Positions 34,530-44,735 are shown, counted from the first letter of the stretch. The stretch: 64,000 bases of DNA from CBFHSF01 sp965658445 (GCA_965658445.1 CBFHSF010000002.1:248001-312000), one strand, 5' to 3'. Program-made: numbers and translations. The notes: a model not told the origin generated them from the letters alone.

Positions 34530-36056
34530 ATGCAAGGACAAAAGAAAGCGAAAAGCGCCCTAGTATCAGTATTTTACAAGGATGGCCTAGGCCCCATCGT
34601 TGAGAACCTCCACAAAAACGGAGTTGAAATTTATTCAACCGGAGGAACCCAAAAATTTATCGAAGATTTAGGAATTCCTGTAATTCCAGTAGAAGACCTC
34701 ACTTCTTACCCCTCAATCTTGGGCGGAAGAGTGAAGACGCTTCACCCCAAAATTTTCGGAGGGATCCTTTCTCGCAGAGATTTGGACAGCGACCAAAAAG
34801 AAGTAGCTGAATACGCTATTCCCGATTTGGACATTGTAATCGTAGACCTGTACCCATTCGAAGAAACAGTAGCCTCAGGGGCTTCAGAAGCCGATATCAT
34901 TGAAAAAATTGACATCGGCGGAATCTCTTTGATTCGTGCGGCTGCCAAAAACTTTAAGGACGTACTCATCGTACCTTCCAGAAAGCACTACGGAGAGGTA
35001 CTGGAAATCCTTTCTTCTCAAGAGGGATCAACCACAATGGCTCAGAGAAGAAGCTTCGCTGCAAAGGCGTTTAATGAATCTTCTCACTACGACGCAGCCA
35101 TCTTCAACTACTTCAATCAAGAAGAAAACATACCCGCCCTCAAGCAATCTATCCAAGAAGGAAAGACTTTGAGATATGGAGAAAACCCACACCAAGAGGG
35201 AACTTTCTACGGGAAGCTAGATGATATTTTAGAGAAACTCAACGGCAAAGAACTCAGCTACAACAACCTGTTGGACGTAGATGCTGCCGTTCAGTTGATC
35301 AATGAATTTGAAGATACCACCATTGCGGTTATCAAGCACAACAACGCCTGTGGTGTAGCTTCTAGAAACAACTTGCTCGACGCTTGGAACGACGCTCTTG
35401 CGGGCGATCCCGTATCTGCCTTTGGTGGAGTTATCGTTTCCAACAAAGAAATTGACTTGGCTACTGCCGAAGCAATGAACACCTTGTTCTTCGAAGTAGT
35501 TATCGCTCCAGGTTATGCGCCAGAAGCCCTCGAGGTTTTGAAATCAAAAAAGAACCGAGTAATCCTCGTTCTTAAAGACTTCACCCCACAAGCCAAAACC
35601 GTGAGAACGATTCTCAACGGAATCTTGGTTCAGGATAGAGACTTCATCACAGATTCTATTGAGGGGATGAAAACCATTACCGAGGCGGCGCCTTCTACTG
35701 AGGAGCTTCAAGACCTTGAGTTTGCGAGCAAAATTTGTAAAAACACAAAGTCCAATACCATCGTTTTGGCCAAGAACGGTCAGCTACTTGCGAGCGGTAC
35801 AGGACAGACTTCCAGAGTGGATGCATTGAGACAGGCCATTGCTAAAGCAAAATCTTTTAACTTTGACCTTAAGGGTGCCGTGATGGCATCGGATGCATTC
35901 TTCCCATTCCCCGACTGTGTGGAAATTGCACACGAAGAGGGAATAGATACCGTTATTCAACCCGGTGGTTCTATCAAAGACCAATTGAGCATTGACTACT
36001 GTAATGAAAACTCAATGAAGATGGTCTTTACTGGAACACGCCACTTTAAGCACTAA
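34530..36056 (+). CDS. purH: Bifunctional AICAR transformylase / IMP cyclohydrolase
   Basis: PurH carries out the last two steps of IMP synthesis. From ATG 34530 it has 508 residues, standard for the family. The N-terminal MGS-like cyclohydrolase half shows STGGTQKFIEDLGIPV and GGRVKTLHPKIFGGIL. The C-terminal transformylase half shows IKHNNACGVA (the Lys-His pair of the KHxNPCG motif, here with Ala in place of Pro), DPVSAFGGVI and the closing MASDAFFPFPDCVE, then FTGTRHFKH. It has its own promoter, and mreB follows after 28 bases, so the rod-shape genes may be partly read from it. Confidence 0.97.
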   Translation: MQGQKKAKSALVSVFYKDGLGPIVENLHKNGVEIYSTGGTQKFIEDLGIPVIPVEDLTSYPSILGGRVKTLHPKIFGGILSRRDLDSDQKEVAEYAIPDLDIVIVDLYPFEETVASGASEADIIEKIDIGGISLIRAAAKNFKDVLIVPSRKHYGEVLEILSSQEGSTTMAQRRSFAAKAFNESSHYDAAIFNYFNQEENIPALKQSIQEGKTLRYGENPHQEGTFYGKLDDILEKLNGKELSYNNLLDVDAAVQLINEFEDTTIAVIKHNNACGVASRNNLLDAWNDALAGDPVSAFGGVIVSNKEIDLATAEAMNTLFFEVVIAPGYAPEALEVLKSKKNRVILVLKDFTPQAKTVRTILNGILVQDRDFITDSIEGMKTITEAAPSTEELQDLEFASKICKNTKSNTIVLAKNGQLLASGTGQTSRVDALRQAIAKAKSFNFDLKGAVMASDAFFPFPDCVEIAHEEGIDTVIQPGGSIKDQLSIDYCNENSMKMVFTGTRHFKH

Positions 36057-36084
36057 TTGTTGAAACCCTAAACACCAACAACAC

Positions 36085-37110
36085 ATGGGATTGTTTGATT
36101 TTTTTATTCAAGACATTGCAATTGACCTCGGTACGGCCAACACACTGATCATCCACGGTGATAAAGTTGTCGTTGACGCCCCATCCATCGTGGCCATAGA
36201 CCGCATGAACAACAAGATTCTCGCGGTGGGACACGAAGCCCGACAAATGCATGGAAAAACCCATGAGAACATCAAGACCACCCGTCCACTGAAAGACGGC
36301 GTTATTGCGGATTTTGAAGCTTCTGAGCACATGATTCGCGAAATGATTAAGAGCATTCCTGCGCTTAAAAACAAGTGGTTCGCTCCTAGCCTTAGAATGG
36401 TAATTTGTATTCCTTCGGGTATTACTGAAGTGGAAAAAAGAGCCGTAAAAGACTCTGCTGAACACGCTGGAGCCAAGGAAGTATACTTGATTCACGAGCC
36501 CATGGCCGCCGCCATCGGTATTGGGGTTGATGTGTTGGAACCCAAGGGAAACATGATTATTGATATAGGTGGTGGTACTACCGAGATTGCCGTTTTGGCT
36601 TTGGGTGGTATCGTTGCTGATAAATCTATTAAAGTTGCGGGGGATGTCTTTACCAATGACATTGCCTACTACATGAGAACGCAACACAACCTATTTGTTG
36701 GGGAGCGCACGGCAGAACAAATCAAGATCAGTGTAGGTTCTGCCTTGGACGAATTGGAAAACCCACCAGAGGATCTTCCAGTTCAAGGTCGTGACTTGCT
36801 TACGGGTAAGCCCAAGCAAATTACGGTTACCTACAAAGAGATTGCAAAAGCACTTGACAAGTCAATCTTGAGAATTGAGGACGCCATTATGGAAGCCCTC
36901 TCTATGACGCCACCCGAATTGGCGGCAGACATCTACAACTCAGGAATCTACATGGCCGGTGGAGGTTCTATGTTGAGAGGACTTGACAAGAGGATTTCCA
37001 TGAAGACAGACCTTCCTGTATACGTTGCTGAAGATCCTTTGAGAGCCGTTGTTCGCGGCACGGGTATCGCCCTCAAAAACGTAGAGAAATTCAATTTCTT
37101 AATGCGATAA
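36085..37110 (+). CDS. mreB: Rod-shape actin MreB
   Basis: A 341-residue bacterial actin that organises cell-wall elongation under the inner membrane. Phosphate-binding loop 1 is IDLGTANTLI near the N terminus. Loop 2 is IDIGGGTTEIAVLALGG near residue 155, and the adenosine motif AGGGSMLRGLD is near 292. First of a run of five elongasome genes in the usual order mreB-mreC-mreD-mrdA-rodA, 11 bases before mreC. Confidence 0.97.
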   Translation: MGLFDFFIQDIAIDLGTANTLIIHGDKVVVDAPSIVAIDRMNNKILAVGHEARQMHGKTHENIKTTRPLKDGVIADFEASEHMIREMIKSIPALKNKWFAPSLRMVICIPSGITEVEKRAVKDSAEHAGAKEVYLIHEPMAAAIGIGVDVLEPKGNMIIDIGGGTTEIAVLALGGIVADKSIKVAGDVFTNDIAYYMRTQHNLFVGERTAEQIKISVGSALDELENPPEDLPVQGRDLLTGKPKQITVTYKEIAKALDKSILRIEDAIMEALSMTPPELAADIYNSGIYMAGGGSMLRGLDKRISMKTDLPVYVAEDPLRAVVRGTGIALKNVEKFNFLMR

Positions 37111-37121
37111 GGCAGTAGCCC

Positions 37122-37946
37122 ATGAGGTTTTTACTTCAATTGATATTTCAGAACACCAGGGTACTGGTGTTTTTATCATTGCAGGTAATCGCCCTTTGGA
37201 TGTACTTTTCTTCTAGAAACTACCAAAAGAGCTATTTCGCTTCTGGGTTTGTTGAAATTTCTGGAGGTGTGGACGATGCCGTAAACGGTATTGAAGAATA
37301 TTCCAACCTTTCTGAAATCAACGAAAACCTTGCCCGCGAAAATGCCATTTTGCGCTCAGCACAAAGAGAGAGCTACTTTCCTCTTTTCTCGGTGACTGAC
37401 ACAATAGTCGACACCTTGTACGCTCAACAATACGTATATGTCCCCGGGAAAGTCATTTCTGCCAGCTATAAAAAAACAAACAATTACCTCACTGTAAACC
37501 TAGGCCGTGTTCACGGAGTAAAGCCTCAGCAAGGGGTGGCTTCCGCCGATGGTGTGGTGGGCGTTGTAAAGGAAGTAAGTGAACATTACTCCAGAATCAT
37601 TCCTCTAATCCACCCCAAGTTTACCATGAGTGGTTCCGTAAAGGGCTCTCCCCATTTTGGAACGTTGGTTTGGGATGGGAAAAGCTACGAGCAAATCTCC
37701 TTATTAGACATCCCAAGACATGCGCAGTTAGAGGAAGGTGACACCATTGTTACCAACCAAAAGTCTTCGTTGTTTCCTCCGGGAATTACCATTGGTTACG
37801 TGAGAGAGAAAACGATCAACCCCAATGACGGCTTTTATTCTGTGACCTTAGACTTGGCGCACGACTTTGCGACGATGGGTCCCGTTTACACCATAGAAAA
37901 CTTATTGGCAGAAGAACAACAAAATCTAGAAGCTGATGAGGAATAA
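37122..37946 (+). CDS. mreC: Rod-shape protein MreC
   Basis: A 274-residue single-pass periplasmic protein of the elongasome. The membrane helix is at about 10-30 (TRVLVFLSLQVIALWMYF). A coiled-coil follows (EYSNLSEINENLARENAIL), then the beta-rich MreC domain with VPGKVISASYKKTNNYLTVN and GVVGVVKEVSEHYS. It scaffolds PBP2 and RodA. Its 3' end overlaps the mreD start by 11 bases. Confidence 0.95.
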   Translation: MRFLLQLIFQNTRVLVFLSLQVIALWMYFSSRNYQKSYFASGFVEISGGVDDAVNGIEEYSNLSEINENLARENAILRSAQRESYFPLFSVTDTIVDTLYAQQYVYVPGKVISASYKKTNNYLTVNLGRVHGVKPQQGVASADGVVGVVKEVSEHYSRIIPLIHPKFTMSGSVKGSPHFGTLVWDGKSYEQISLLDIPRHAQLEEGDTIVTNQKSSLFPPGITIGYVREKTINPNDGFYSVTLDLAHDFATMGPVYTIENLLAEEQQNLEADEE

Positions 37947-38448
37947 TCCCATTTCCATAGGAATTAGCTTGATTCTCATCATCATCCTTCAGGTGCTGGT
38001 GGTGGATCACTTCTTGATTTTTGGATATGTCATTCCCTTGGTTTACCTCTTTGGGGTTCTTTATCTACCAACGGTCATCAAGCCCATTCCCACATTGATC
38101 ATTGCCTTTCTTCTCGGTTGGACCATTGATCTATTTCAGGGAACGGGAGGAATCCATGCCAGCGCCTGTGTATTGCTGGCCTATGTAAAACCATTCTTGT
38201 TGCGAAGCATTTCGACACAAGGGGGATTGGAGTACGAAAGACTCTCCATCCAGACCCTGGGAATGCCCAAGTTTTTAATCTATTCTTCCCTTGGAGTTTT
38301 GACCGCAACCCTTTGGATTCACGTTTGGGAAACCTTTGCTTGGTCTTTGATTTTTTCTTCCATACTCAAGGCAATAATTTCTTCGTTATTTACTGTGATT
38401 CTCATTACCTTACTAGAGATGTTACTCTACAGTAGAAAAGAAAAATAA
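37936..38448 (+). CDS. mreD: Rod-shape protein MreD
   Basis: A 170-residue inner-membrane protein with about five hydrophobic helices, including IGISLILIIILQVLVVDHFLI at the N terminus and a long hydrophobic C terminus. MreD sequences vary; the call rests on size, helices and position between mreC and mrdA. Overlaps: 11 bases with mreC, 1 base with mrdA (TAATG). Confidence 0.88.
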   Translation: MRNNPISIGISLILIIILQVLVVDHFLIFGYVIPLVYLFGVLYLPTVIKPIPTLIIAFLLGWTIDLFQGTGGIHASACVLLAYVKPFLLRSISTQGGLEYERLSIQTLGMPKFLIYSSLGVLTATLWIHVWETFAWSLIFSSILKAIISSLFTVILITLLEMLLYSRKEK

Positions 38449-40295
38449 TGGAGAGAAAATACCTGTTTTACGCCTTCTTTATTTTCATCGGGCTGGCCTT
38501 TACCTCCCGCCTGTTTTACATTCAAATCGTAGATACGTCCTATAAACTTTCTGCGGAGAGCAATGCCACGCGCGAACTCAAACTCTACGCACCCAGAGGG
38601 TATATTTACGATAGGAATGGAAAGCTCTTGGTGGCCAACCAGGTTGCCTATGACCTCATGGTCATTCCCCAACAAATTGAAAACCTCGATACCGCCTCCT
38701 TTGCTAAGCTCCTGGGAATTGCCCCTGAGGAAGTAGACAAGCAATTAAAAAAGGCGAAGAGACACTCTTATTACAAGCCGTCTATCTTCTTAAAACAGCT
38801 TTCTAAAGAAGACTATGTTTCTGTTCAAGAAGCTTTGCACTTATATAGAGGGTTCTACCCTCAGAAGAGAATTCTAAGGGAGTATCCATACAACGGAGCC
38901 GCCAATGTGGTGGGATTTATTGGTGAGGCCAATGACCGTTTTTTGGCGAAACACCCCACCTACTCCAAAGGGGATTTAATTGGAGTGGCGGGAATCGACA
39001 AATCCTACGAAGACGAACTCAAAGGAAAAGTAGGTGTCAAGAGAATTACGGTGGATGTTCACAATCGTGAAAAAGGTAAATTTGCCAATGGACTTTACGA
39101 CACCCTTCCTATCCCAGGTCGTGAAATTCTTTCCACCATTGACATTGACCTCCAGCTCTATGGAGAACTACTCATGTCAAACAAAAGGGGATCCATCGTT
39201 GCCATTGAACCCAAAACAGGAGAAATTTTGGCATTGATAACGGCCCCCAATTACGACCCCAACCTCTTGGTGGGGAGACAGCGCTCCAAGGAGTACAGCC
39301 GATTGTATTTGGATTCCATTAACAAGCCCCTCTTTGATCGTGGGCTTTTGGCAGAATACCCTCCGGGGTCTCCCTTTAAGGTTATCAACGCCTTGATTGG
39401 GATGCAAGAAGGAGTGATTTCTGAGCGAACGACATTTACCTGTCATCACGGTTTTCACTACGGAAGGCTTACCGTGGGATGCCACTGTGGAGGAGGAAGT
39501 ATGGCTTTGGAAAAATCAATTTCTAAGAGCTGCAACAATTACTATTGTAACGTCTACAAGAGAATTATTGAAAATTACCCGTCTGCTCAGGAAGGCATGA
39601 ATGCCTGGAGCGACCACGTAAAAAGCTTTGGATTGGGGCAATTCCTCAACAACGACCTCCCTACGGGAAGACGTGGTTTTGTTCCTACCTCAGATTACTT
39701 TGACCGAGCCTTTGGATACACCAACTGGAAGGCTGTGAGCACCATTTCTATGGGGATTGGCCAAGGGGAACTCGTAGTCACCCCCATTCAGTTGGCCAAC
39801 ATGACAGCTGCCGTTGCCAACCGCGGTTGGTACATTACTCCACACATTGTAAAGAGCATTGGAGGGCAACCTTTGGACGACCCCAATTTGACCGTTCCCA
39901 AGATGACCACTGTAGATTCCATTCACTTTCAACCCGTAATTGATGGGATGTACCGAGTGTTTACCGACGGTACCGCTCGGGGTTCACAAGTGGAAGGAAT
40001 TCAAATTTGTGGTAAGACGGGAACAGCAGAAAACCCACATGGGCAAGACCACTCCATCTTTATTGCCTTTGCCCCCAAAGACGACCCACAAATTGCCATT
40101 GCCATTATCGTAGAAAATGGATACTGGGGCTCGCGATGGGCGGCGCCTATTTCTAGCTTGATGATAGAGGAATACTTAACCGATTCCATCTCAAGACCTC
40201 ACATAGAAAAGAGAATGATAGAGGGCTCCCTACAAGAACAATACGACAACCAACTGAAGGTCATCCAAGAGAAAAAGAATGAGAAGTCAAAATAG
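38448..40295 (+). CDS. mrdA: Penicillin-binding protein 2 (elongation transpeptidase)
   Basis: A 615-residue class B PBP that cross-links peptidoglycan during elongation. N-terminal membrane anchor, then the dimerisation domain with the APRGYIYDRNGKLL motif. The transpeptidase active site is complete: Ser308 in GSPFK, the SCN triad at 361-363 and KTG at 523-525. A His/Cys-rich stretch lies between the first two motifs (TCHHGFHYGRLTVGCHCGG), which I recall as common in Bacteroidota PBP2. It overlaps the rodA start by 17 bases, which suggests coupled production of the two partners. Confidence 0.96.
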   Translation: MERKYLFYAFFIFIGLAFTSRLFYIQIVDTSYKLSAESNATRELKLYAPRGYIYDRNGKLLVANQVAYDLMVIPQQIENLDTASFAKLLGIAPEEVDKQLKKAKRHSYYKPSIFLKQLSKEDYVSVQEALHLYRGFYPQKRILREYPYNGAANVVGFIGEANDRFLAKHPTYSKGDLIGVAGIDKSYEDELKGKVGVKRITVDVHNREKGKFANGLYDTLPIPGREILSTIDIDLQLYGELLMSNKRGSIVAIEPKTGEILALITAPNYDPNLLVGRQRSKEYSRLYLDSINKPLFDRGLLAEYPPGSPFKVINALIGMQEGVISERTTFTCHHGFHYGRLTVGCHCGGGSMALEKSISKSCNNYYCNVYKRIIENYPSAQEGMNAWSDHVKSFGLGQFLNNDLPTGRRGFVPTSDYFDRAFGYTNWKAVSTISMGIGQGELVVTPIQLANMTAAVANRGWYITPHIVKSIGGQPLDDPNLTVPKMTTVDSIHFQPVIDGMYRVFTDGTARGSQVEGIQICGKTGTAENPHGQDHSIFIAFAPKDDPQIAIAIIVENGYWGSRWAAPISSLMIEEYLTDSISRPHIEKRMIEGSLQEQYDNQLKVIQEKKNEKSK

Positions 40296-41535
40296 ACTCG
40301 GCAACATAGATTACCTAACGGTTCTTTTGTACCTCCTCTTAGTCTTTCTTGGATGGGTAAGCATCTATGCTGCCGTATACAACGAAGAGCACCAAAGCAT
40401 CTTGGACGCCACCCAGAAATACGGAAAACAGCTAACGTGGATTGTGACCTCTTTACTTATGGCGGGAGGAATTTTATTGTTGGACGGTAGGATTTTTGAA
40501 AAGTTCGCTTGGCCCATTTACGGAGTCACCTTGCTGCTTCTGATAGGAGTTCTTCTCTTTGGAAAAGAAGTCAATGGTGCTCGTTCTTGGTATGCCATAG
40601 GCTCATTTAGCTTACAGCCCTCTGAATTCGCAAAAATTGGAGCGGCCTTGGCATTGGCGAAGTATCTCAACAAACTCAATGTAGACTGGTCCAAACTCTC
40701 CAATAGGATCATCGCTTTGGCCATTATTTTTACTCCGGCGGTCTTGATTGCCCCACAGCCCGACCTTGGATCCTCCTTGGTTTACGCCAGCCTTTTGTTG
40801 GTTTTGTACAGAGAAGGACTACCGGGAAAATACATCTTTGCCGGTCTGGGATTGGCAGTCCTCTTCATCCTCAGTTTGCTTATCGACAAGTTTTATCTAG
40901 GCGGTGGTCTTTTGGTTGTCGCATTGATATTGGTCATTGTAGGAAGGCGCAACCGATCTTGGGTAATGGGGATATCGTTAGGAGCCGTTTTGGCTATAGG
41001 TTTTATTGGAACCGTGGATTACGCCTTTAACAATTTGCTAGAAGACAGACACAGGAATCGCATCAACATCTTACTTGGAAAAGCACACGACCCCAAGGGA
41101 ATTGGATACAACACCAATCAAAGTATGATTGCCATTGGATCGGGAGGTTTTTCTGGAAAGGGATTTCTAAAGGGAACGCAGACCAAATTCAATTTTGTGC
41201 CAGAGCAGAGTACGGACTTTATTTTCTGTACCGTGGGAGAGGAATTTGGTTTCTTGGGAACGGCCGGTGTAATTACTCTCTTTATCATACTACTCTTCAG
41301 ATTGGTCTTCCTTGCCGAAAGACAGAAGTCAACGTTTAGTCGAGTCTATGGATACTGTGTCGCCTCCATTTTATTCCTCCACTTTTCTGTTAATATCGCC
41401 ATGACCATTGGATTGGCTCCTGTAGTAGGCATTCCCCTTCCCTTCTTTAGTTATGGAGGTTCTTCTCTTTGGGGCTTTACTCTACTGCTTTTCATTTTTA
41501 TCCGATTGGATTCTTACCGATTGGAGACGCTGTAA
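40279..41535 (+). CDS. rodA: Peptidoglycan glycosyltransferase RodA
   Basis: A 418-residue SEDS-family polytopic membrane protein, partner of PBP2. It has about ten hydrophobic helices and the SEDS signatures: NGARSWYAIGSFSLQPSEFAK, LIAPQPDLGSSLVY, and near the C terminus FVPEQSTDFIFCTVGEEFGF and GIPLPFFSYGGSS. It polymerises lipid II into glycan strands. It is the last elongasome gene of the run; no terminator is seen before the next gene 124 bases downstream. Confidence 0.96.
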   Translation: MRSQNRLGNIDYLTVLLYLLLVFLGWVSIYAAVYNEEHQSILDATQKYGKQLTWIVTSLLMAGGILLLDGRIFEKFAWPIYGVTLLLLIGVLLFGKEVNGARSWYAIGSFSLQPSEFAKIGAALALAKYLNKLNVDWSKLSNRIIALAIIFTPAVLIAPQPDLGSSLVYASLLLVLYREGLPGKYIFAGLGLAVLFILSLLIDKFYLGGGLLVVALILVIVGRRNRSWVMGISLGAVLAIGFIGTVDYAFNNLLEDRHRNRINILLGKAHDPKGIGYNTNQSMIAIGSGGFSGKGFLKGTQTKFNFVPEQSTDFIFCTVGEEFGFLGTAGVITLFIILLFRLVFLAERQKSTFSRVYGYCVASILFLHFSVNIAMTIGLAPVVGIPLPFFSYGGSSLWGFTLLLFIFIRLDSYRLETL

Positions 41536-41659
41536 ACCTTCCGGCATTAAAGCTTTGCACGTTAAGCTCGCGTTAAGGTGGCATTTGAAAGCAATGCGAA
41601 ACAAACGGTTTGCGTTCCAAGGGTTCTAACAATTACAACAGACAATTACAACAGAACCT

Positions 41660-42316
41660 ATGAATCAACTGCGTACTTTGCTGAATTCCATCAAACAAAC
41701 CCCTCTTCTCAATCTGATTTTATGGACATTTTTTTCCATGGCCCTTCTCACCGCTCGAGTCATCTGGACTGGAGAAATCACATTTGTCTTTTTGGCTTGG
41801 AATTTATTCTTGGCTTGGGTTCCATGGATTTTCTCCAAGGCCATTTCCACGAAACAAAGAGGCTGGAAACAACTGGGGCTTTTGGTGGGATGGATTTTGT
41901 TCTTTCCCAATGCGCCCTATATTTTAACGGACCTATTTCACTTAAAATTGAGATTGGTCATGCCCCTTTGGTTTGACTTACTACTTATTCTGAGTTTTGC
42001 GGTCAGTGGGCTTCTTCTGGCAACACAAAGCCTTCACATTATGAGAAAATGGTTGCGTCATTACATATCTGTAGGATGGACAGAATTAGCCACCGTAGGA
42101 TACTTATTCCTCACGGCGTTTGGAATCTATTTAGGGCGCTTTTACCGTTGGAACAGTTGGGATCTAACTACTCGTCCCGTAGAATTGATTTACGACGTCC
42201 TGATCGCATTCAGACACCCTTTTCAGCATTATGACCTTTGGACCTTTACCCTAGGGGTGGGAGCATTCCTATACCTGCTTTATCGCACGACAAAAGTTTC
42301 CAAGGAGGAGATTTAG
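41660..42316 (+). CDS. DUF1361 membrane protein
   Basis: A 218-residue protein with about six hydrophobic helices. The signatures WNLFLAWVPW and FFPNAPYILTDLFHL are characteristic of DUF1361. A conserved YLGRFYRWNSWDL loop follows. Function of the family is unknown. The 124-base space upstream holds a direct repeat CGTTAAG at 41560 and 41571. The gene is followed by a bidirectional terminator. Its relation to the rod-shape genes is only positional. Confidence 0.85.
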   Translation: MNQLRTLLNSIKQTPLLNLILWTFFSMALLTARVIWTGEITFVFLAWNLFLAWVPWIFSKAISTKQRGWKQLGLLVGWILFFPNAPYILTDLFHLKLRLVMPLWFDLLLILSFAVSGLLLATQSLHIMRKWLRHYISVGWTELATVGYLFLTAFGIYLGRFYRWNSWDLTTRPVELIYDVLIAFRHPFQHYDLWTFTLGVGAFLYLLYRTTKVSKEEI

Positions 42317-42365
42317 AAGTGATCTTCCGTTTAGCAATAAATGACACCCAATAGTATCCATAAAA

Positions 42366-42392
42366 AAACCGCCTCGAATATCGAGGCGGTTT
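42366..42392 (+). terminator. Bidirectional rho-independent terminator
   Basis: A perfect 12-base stem AAACCGCCTCGA/TCGAGGCGGTTT with loop ATA lies between convergent DUF1361 and PpiD-like genes. The A run on the left serves as the T run for minus-strand transcripts. Confidence 0.9.
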
Positions 42393-42455
42393 CTATTTTG
42401 TGAAGAATCCAGTCTACGTGGACTGCATTCTAAAAGTATTGTCTAGTAGTAGGGT

Positions 42456-44642
42456 CTAGTAAAAAACAGGTCTTCTATCCACTACTCCTGCTCTTTCTTC
42501 CAATGAAGGTACAAAGTCAGAAATTACGCGGTTAACCGTTCTTGAAGCTTCTTGTTGTGCTACTGCTGATTGATCAGGAGCAGCCGTTGGTACTGTTTGT
42601 GAAGTAACCGTTACAACAAATACTCCTCTGTCTCCGGCAATAGGAGCAGACATTACGTTCTCTTCCAAACCGGCAAGCGCACCCAATACTTCAGGCTCTT
42701 GACCCACAGCTCCAAGGTTGTTAGAACCTAGAGAAACCGATCCAGAGATGTCTTTAGACTTAAGAGCCACTCCCAAACCAACTACGTCAGTAGCGTTGGC
42801 ATCAGCAATGCGTTGCTTGAGGATGGCTGCTTTCTTTTCTTTGATGATCTCTGGAGTTGCAGATGCTCTCGCTTTCTCCACACCTTGCAAACCATCGTTG
42901 TTAATTCCGTTGAGGATAACTACTACATAGCTCTGTTGGTTGTTGTTCAACAATTGGATATCACCTACAGCTCTATCTTCACCGAAAGTCCAGCGAACGA
43001 TCTCTCTGTTGTTACCCAAACCAACGATGTTTTCGTCAAACTCCTTAACGTCATTGGCAACTCTAAGGCTCAAGCCCATTTCATCAGCCAATGCAACGTA
43101 GTCTTCTGCAGATTGTGCCTCAGCAGCAAACTTGGAAGCGCGGTTGTAAATGTCGTTGAAGGTCTTTTCAGAAGGTGTTACTTCGCGGTAAACCGTAGCG
43201 ATTTTCATTCCGCGGTTGTCACCTTTAGTATCTACAATCTGGATGATGTGAATTCCAAATTGAGTAATGGTCTTACCGATGTGACCTTTTTTGTTTCTGA
43301 AAGAGTACTCTTTGAACATGGGGTCAAATTGAGCGTCTCTTGAAATCCATCCCAAGTCTCCACCTTTTCCTCTTGCTACGATGTCGTCATTGAATTTTTG
43401 GTTGATAGAATCCCATTGTGAAGGATCGTTAACCAACAAATCATTCAAGCTATCAGATAGAGCCAATGCTTCTTGTGGCGTTCTAACCACTGCTTGAGAA
43501 GCTCTTGTAGCTCCTTGGTAGGCAATGAGAATGTGCTTAACCTCTACAGAGTCTGGGAGGCTGCGAACTTGTGAAAGCTTAGAAACTTTAAAACCAGCTT
43601 CTGAGCGGTATGGACCGTAGATAAATCCTTCCTCTGCATTAGACATTACACTGTCAATCTCAACAGGCAATTCACCTGGAATGTACATGGTAGGATCAAA
43701 GCGAGTGTCGCTATTGGCGTTTACGAAAGAAGAATCAGAAGTTGTGGTTCTGAATCCAACCAACGTGTCCATTAGTTTAGATCTTGGGTTTCTCACCACT
43801 CTATCTTCAACAAGAGCAGCCAATTGATCTCTAACATCTTCGTAATCTTCTACAGAAGGCTGAATCGCAAAGTTCACAAACTGAAAGTCTCTAGACTCCT
43901 CTTGCTTGTACATCTCTTTGTGCTTAGCCACGTAGTTTTTAATGTCTGAATCAGAAACCTCCACCTCTGCATCATCCACATCCGTGTAAGGAAGGAAAAC
44001 GTAAGAAACGTTGCGAGTGGTGTTGTCCAAAGTGTATTTGTACTCTGCCAACTTCTTGGGCATGTAGATTGCCTTGCGAGCGGCTTCGTATACTTTTGAT
44101 TGTAACGCTTGATCTCTAACGGCATTTTCAAAATCAACCCAAGAGGCCCAGTTTGCACTGGCTTCTTCAGAGAGATCTTTGTTATCTCTCAAACCTGCCA
44201 AACCTCTTTTGAAAAGATCTTCAGAGAACTGACCTGTAGTAGGATCTACAAAGCTTTGGTTCTGACGAATGTTTGGGTTATTGATAATGCGGTAGTACAA
44301 TTCGTCCTCGGGAATAGAAAACCCTTGGTCTGTGTACATATTCAAAATTTCGCTTCTCAAAATCTCATCGTAAGTAGCGTCTACCAATTGTTTGTTGGTA
44401 ACGTTGTTGAGATTAGGGTCGCGCATTTGCGTCTTATATTGCTCGGTTCTTTCCGATAGTTTTTGAGAAAACTGAACGCGGTTTATCTTCTCCCCATTCA
44501 CCTCCATCACAGTATCGTCGTTTCCACCGAAAACGCTTTGTCCAGAACCCAGTAAATCAGTTAGGGTAAATGCAGCAATCGCCACACCGATAAGTCCTAT
44601 CACCAAACCTGATCTTTGTCTGATTTTCTCTAAGGTCGCCAT
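42456..44642 (-). CDS. PpiD/SurA-like periplasmic peptidyl-prolyl isomerase, membrane anchored
   Basis: A 728-residue chaperone. An N-terminal membrane helix (GLVIGLIGVAIAAFTLTDLLG, about 11-31) anchors it to the inner membrane, as in PpiD. A SurA_N-like domain follows (VNGEKINRVQFSQKL). A parvulin domain at about 360-470 is marked by VKHILIAYQG, ARGKGGDLGWISRDA and FGIHIIQIVD. It should help outer-membrane and secreted proteins fold after translocation. It is the last gene of the coaX envelope operon, 93 bases after the CNNM-type gene; it may also have its own promoter. Confidence 0.9.
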   Translation of the reverse strand: MATLEKIRQRSGLVIGLIGVAIAAFTLTDLLGSGQSVFGGNDDTVMEVNGEKINRVQFSQKLSERTEQYKTQMRDPNLNNVTNKQLVDATYDEILRSEILNMYTDQGFSIPEDELYYRIINNPNIRQNQSFVDPTTGQFSEDLFKRGLAGLRDNKDLSEEASANWASWVDFENAVRDQALQSKVYEAARKAIYMPKKLAEYKYTLDNTTRNVSYVFLPYTDVDDAEVEVSDSDIKNYVAKHKEMYKQEESRDFQFVNFAIQPSVEDYEDVRDQLAALVEDRVVRNPRSKLMDTLVGFRTTTSDSSFVNANSDTRFDPTMYIPGELPVEIDSVMSNAEEGFIYGPYRSEAGFKVSKLSQVRSLPDSVEVKHILIAYQGATRASQAVVRTPQEALALSDSLNDLLVNDPSQWDSINQKFNDDIVARGKGGDLGWISRDAQFDPMFKEYSFRNKKGHIGKTITQFGIHIIQIVDTKGDNRGMKIATVYREVTPSEKTFNDIYNRASKFAAEAQSAEDYVALADEMGLSLRVANDVKEFDENIVGLGNNREIVRWTFGEDRAVGDIQLLNNNQQSYVVVILNGINNDGLQGVEKARASATPEIIKEKKAAILKQRIADANATDVVGLGVALKSKDISGSVSLGSNNLGAVGQEPEVLGALAGLEENVMSAPIAGDRGVFVVTVTSQTVPTAAPDQSAVAQQEASRTVNRVISDFVPSLEERAGVVDRRPVFY

Positions 44643-44735
44643 TAATCTATAGTTTTTATATCAAGGTTGCGAATATACAATTGCCCTTGAAAAATCAGAA
44701 AAATGAGCTAGCAAATTTTCGGAAAATATTGAATT

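Noticed and set aside
36046..36687. 213-codon antisense ORF in mreB
   Set aside because: Shadow of mreB; Asn/His/Phe-rich reverse-frame composition.
41578..41976. 132-codon ORF overlapping DUF1361
   Set aside because: Different frame of the DUF1361 gene, which has clear family motifs.
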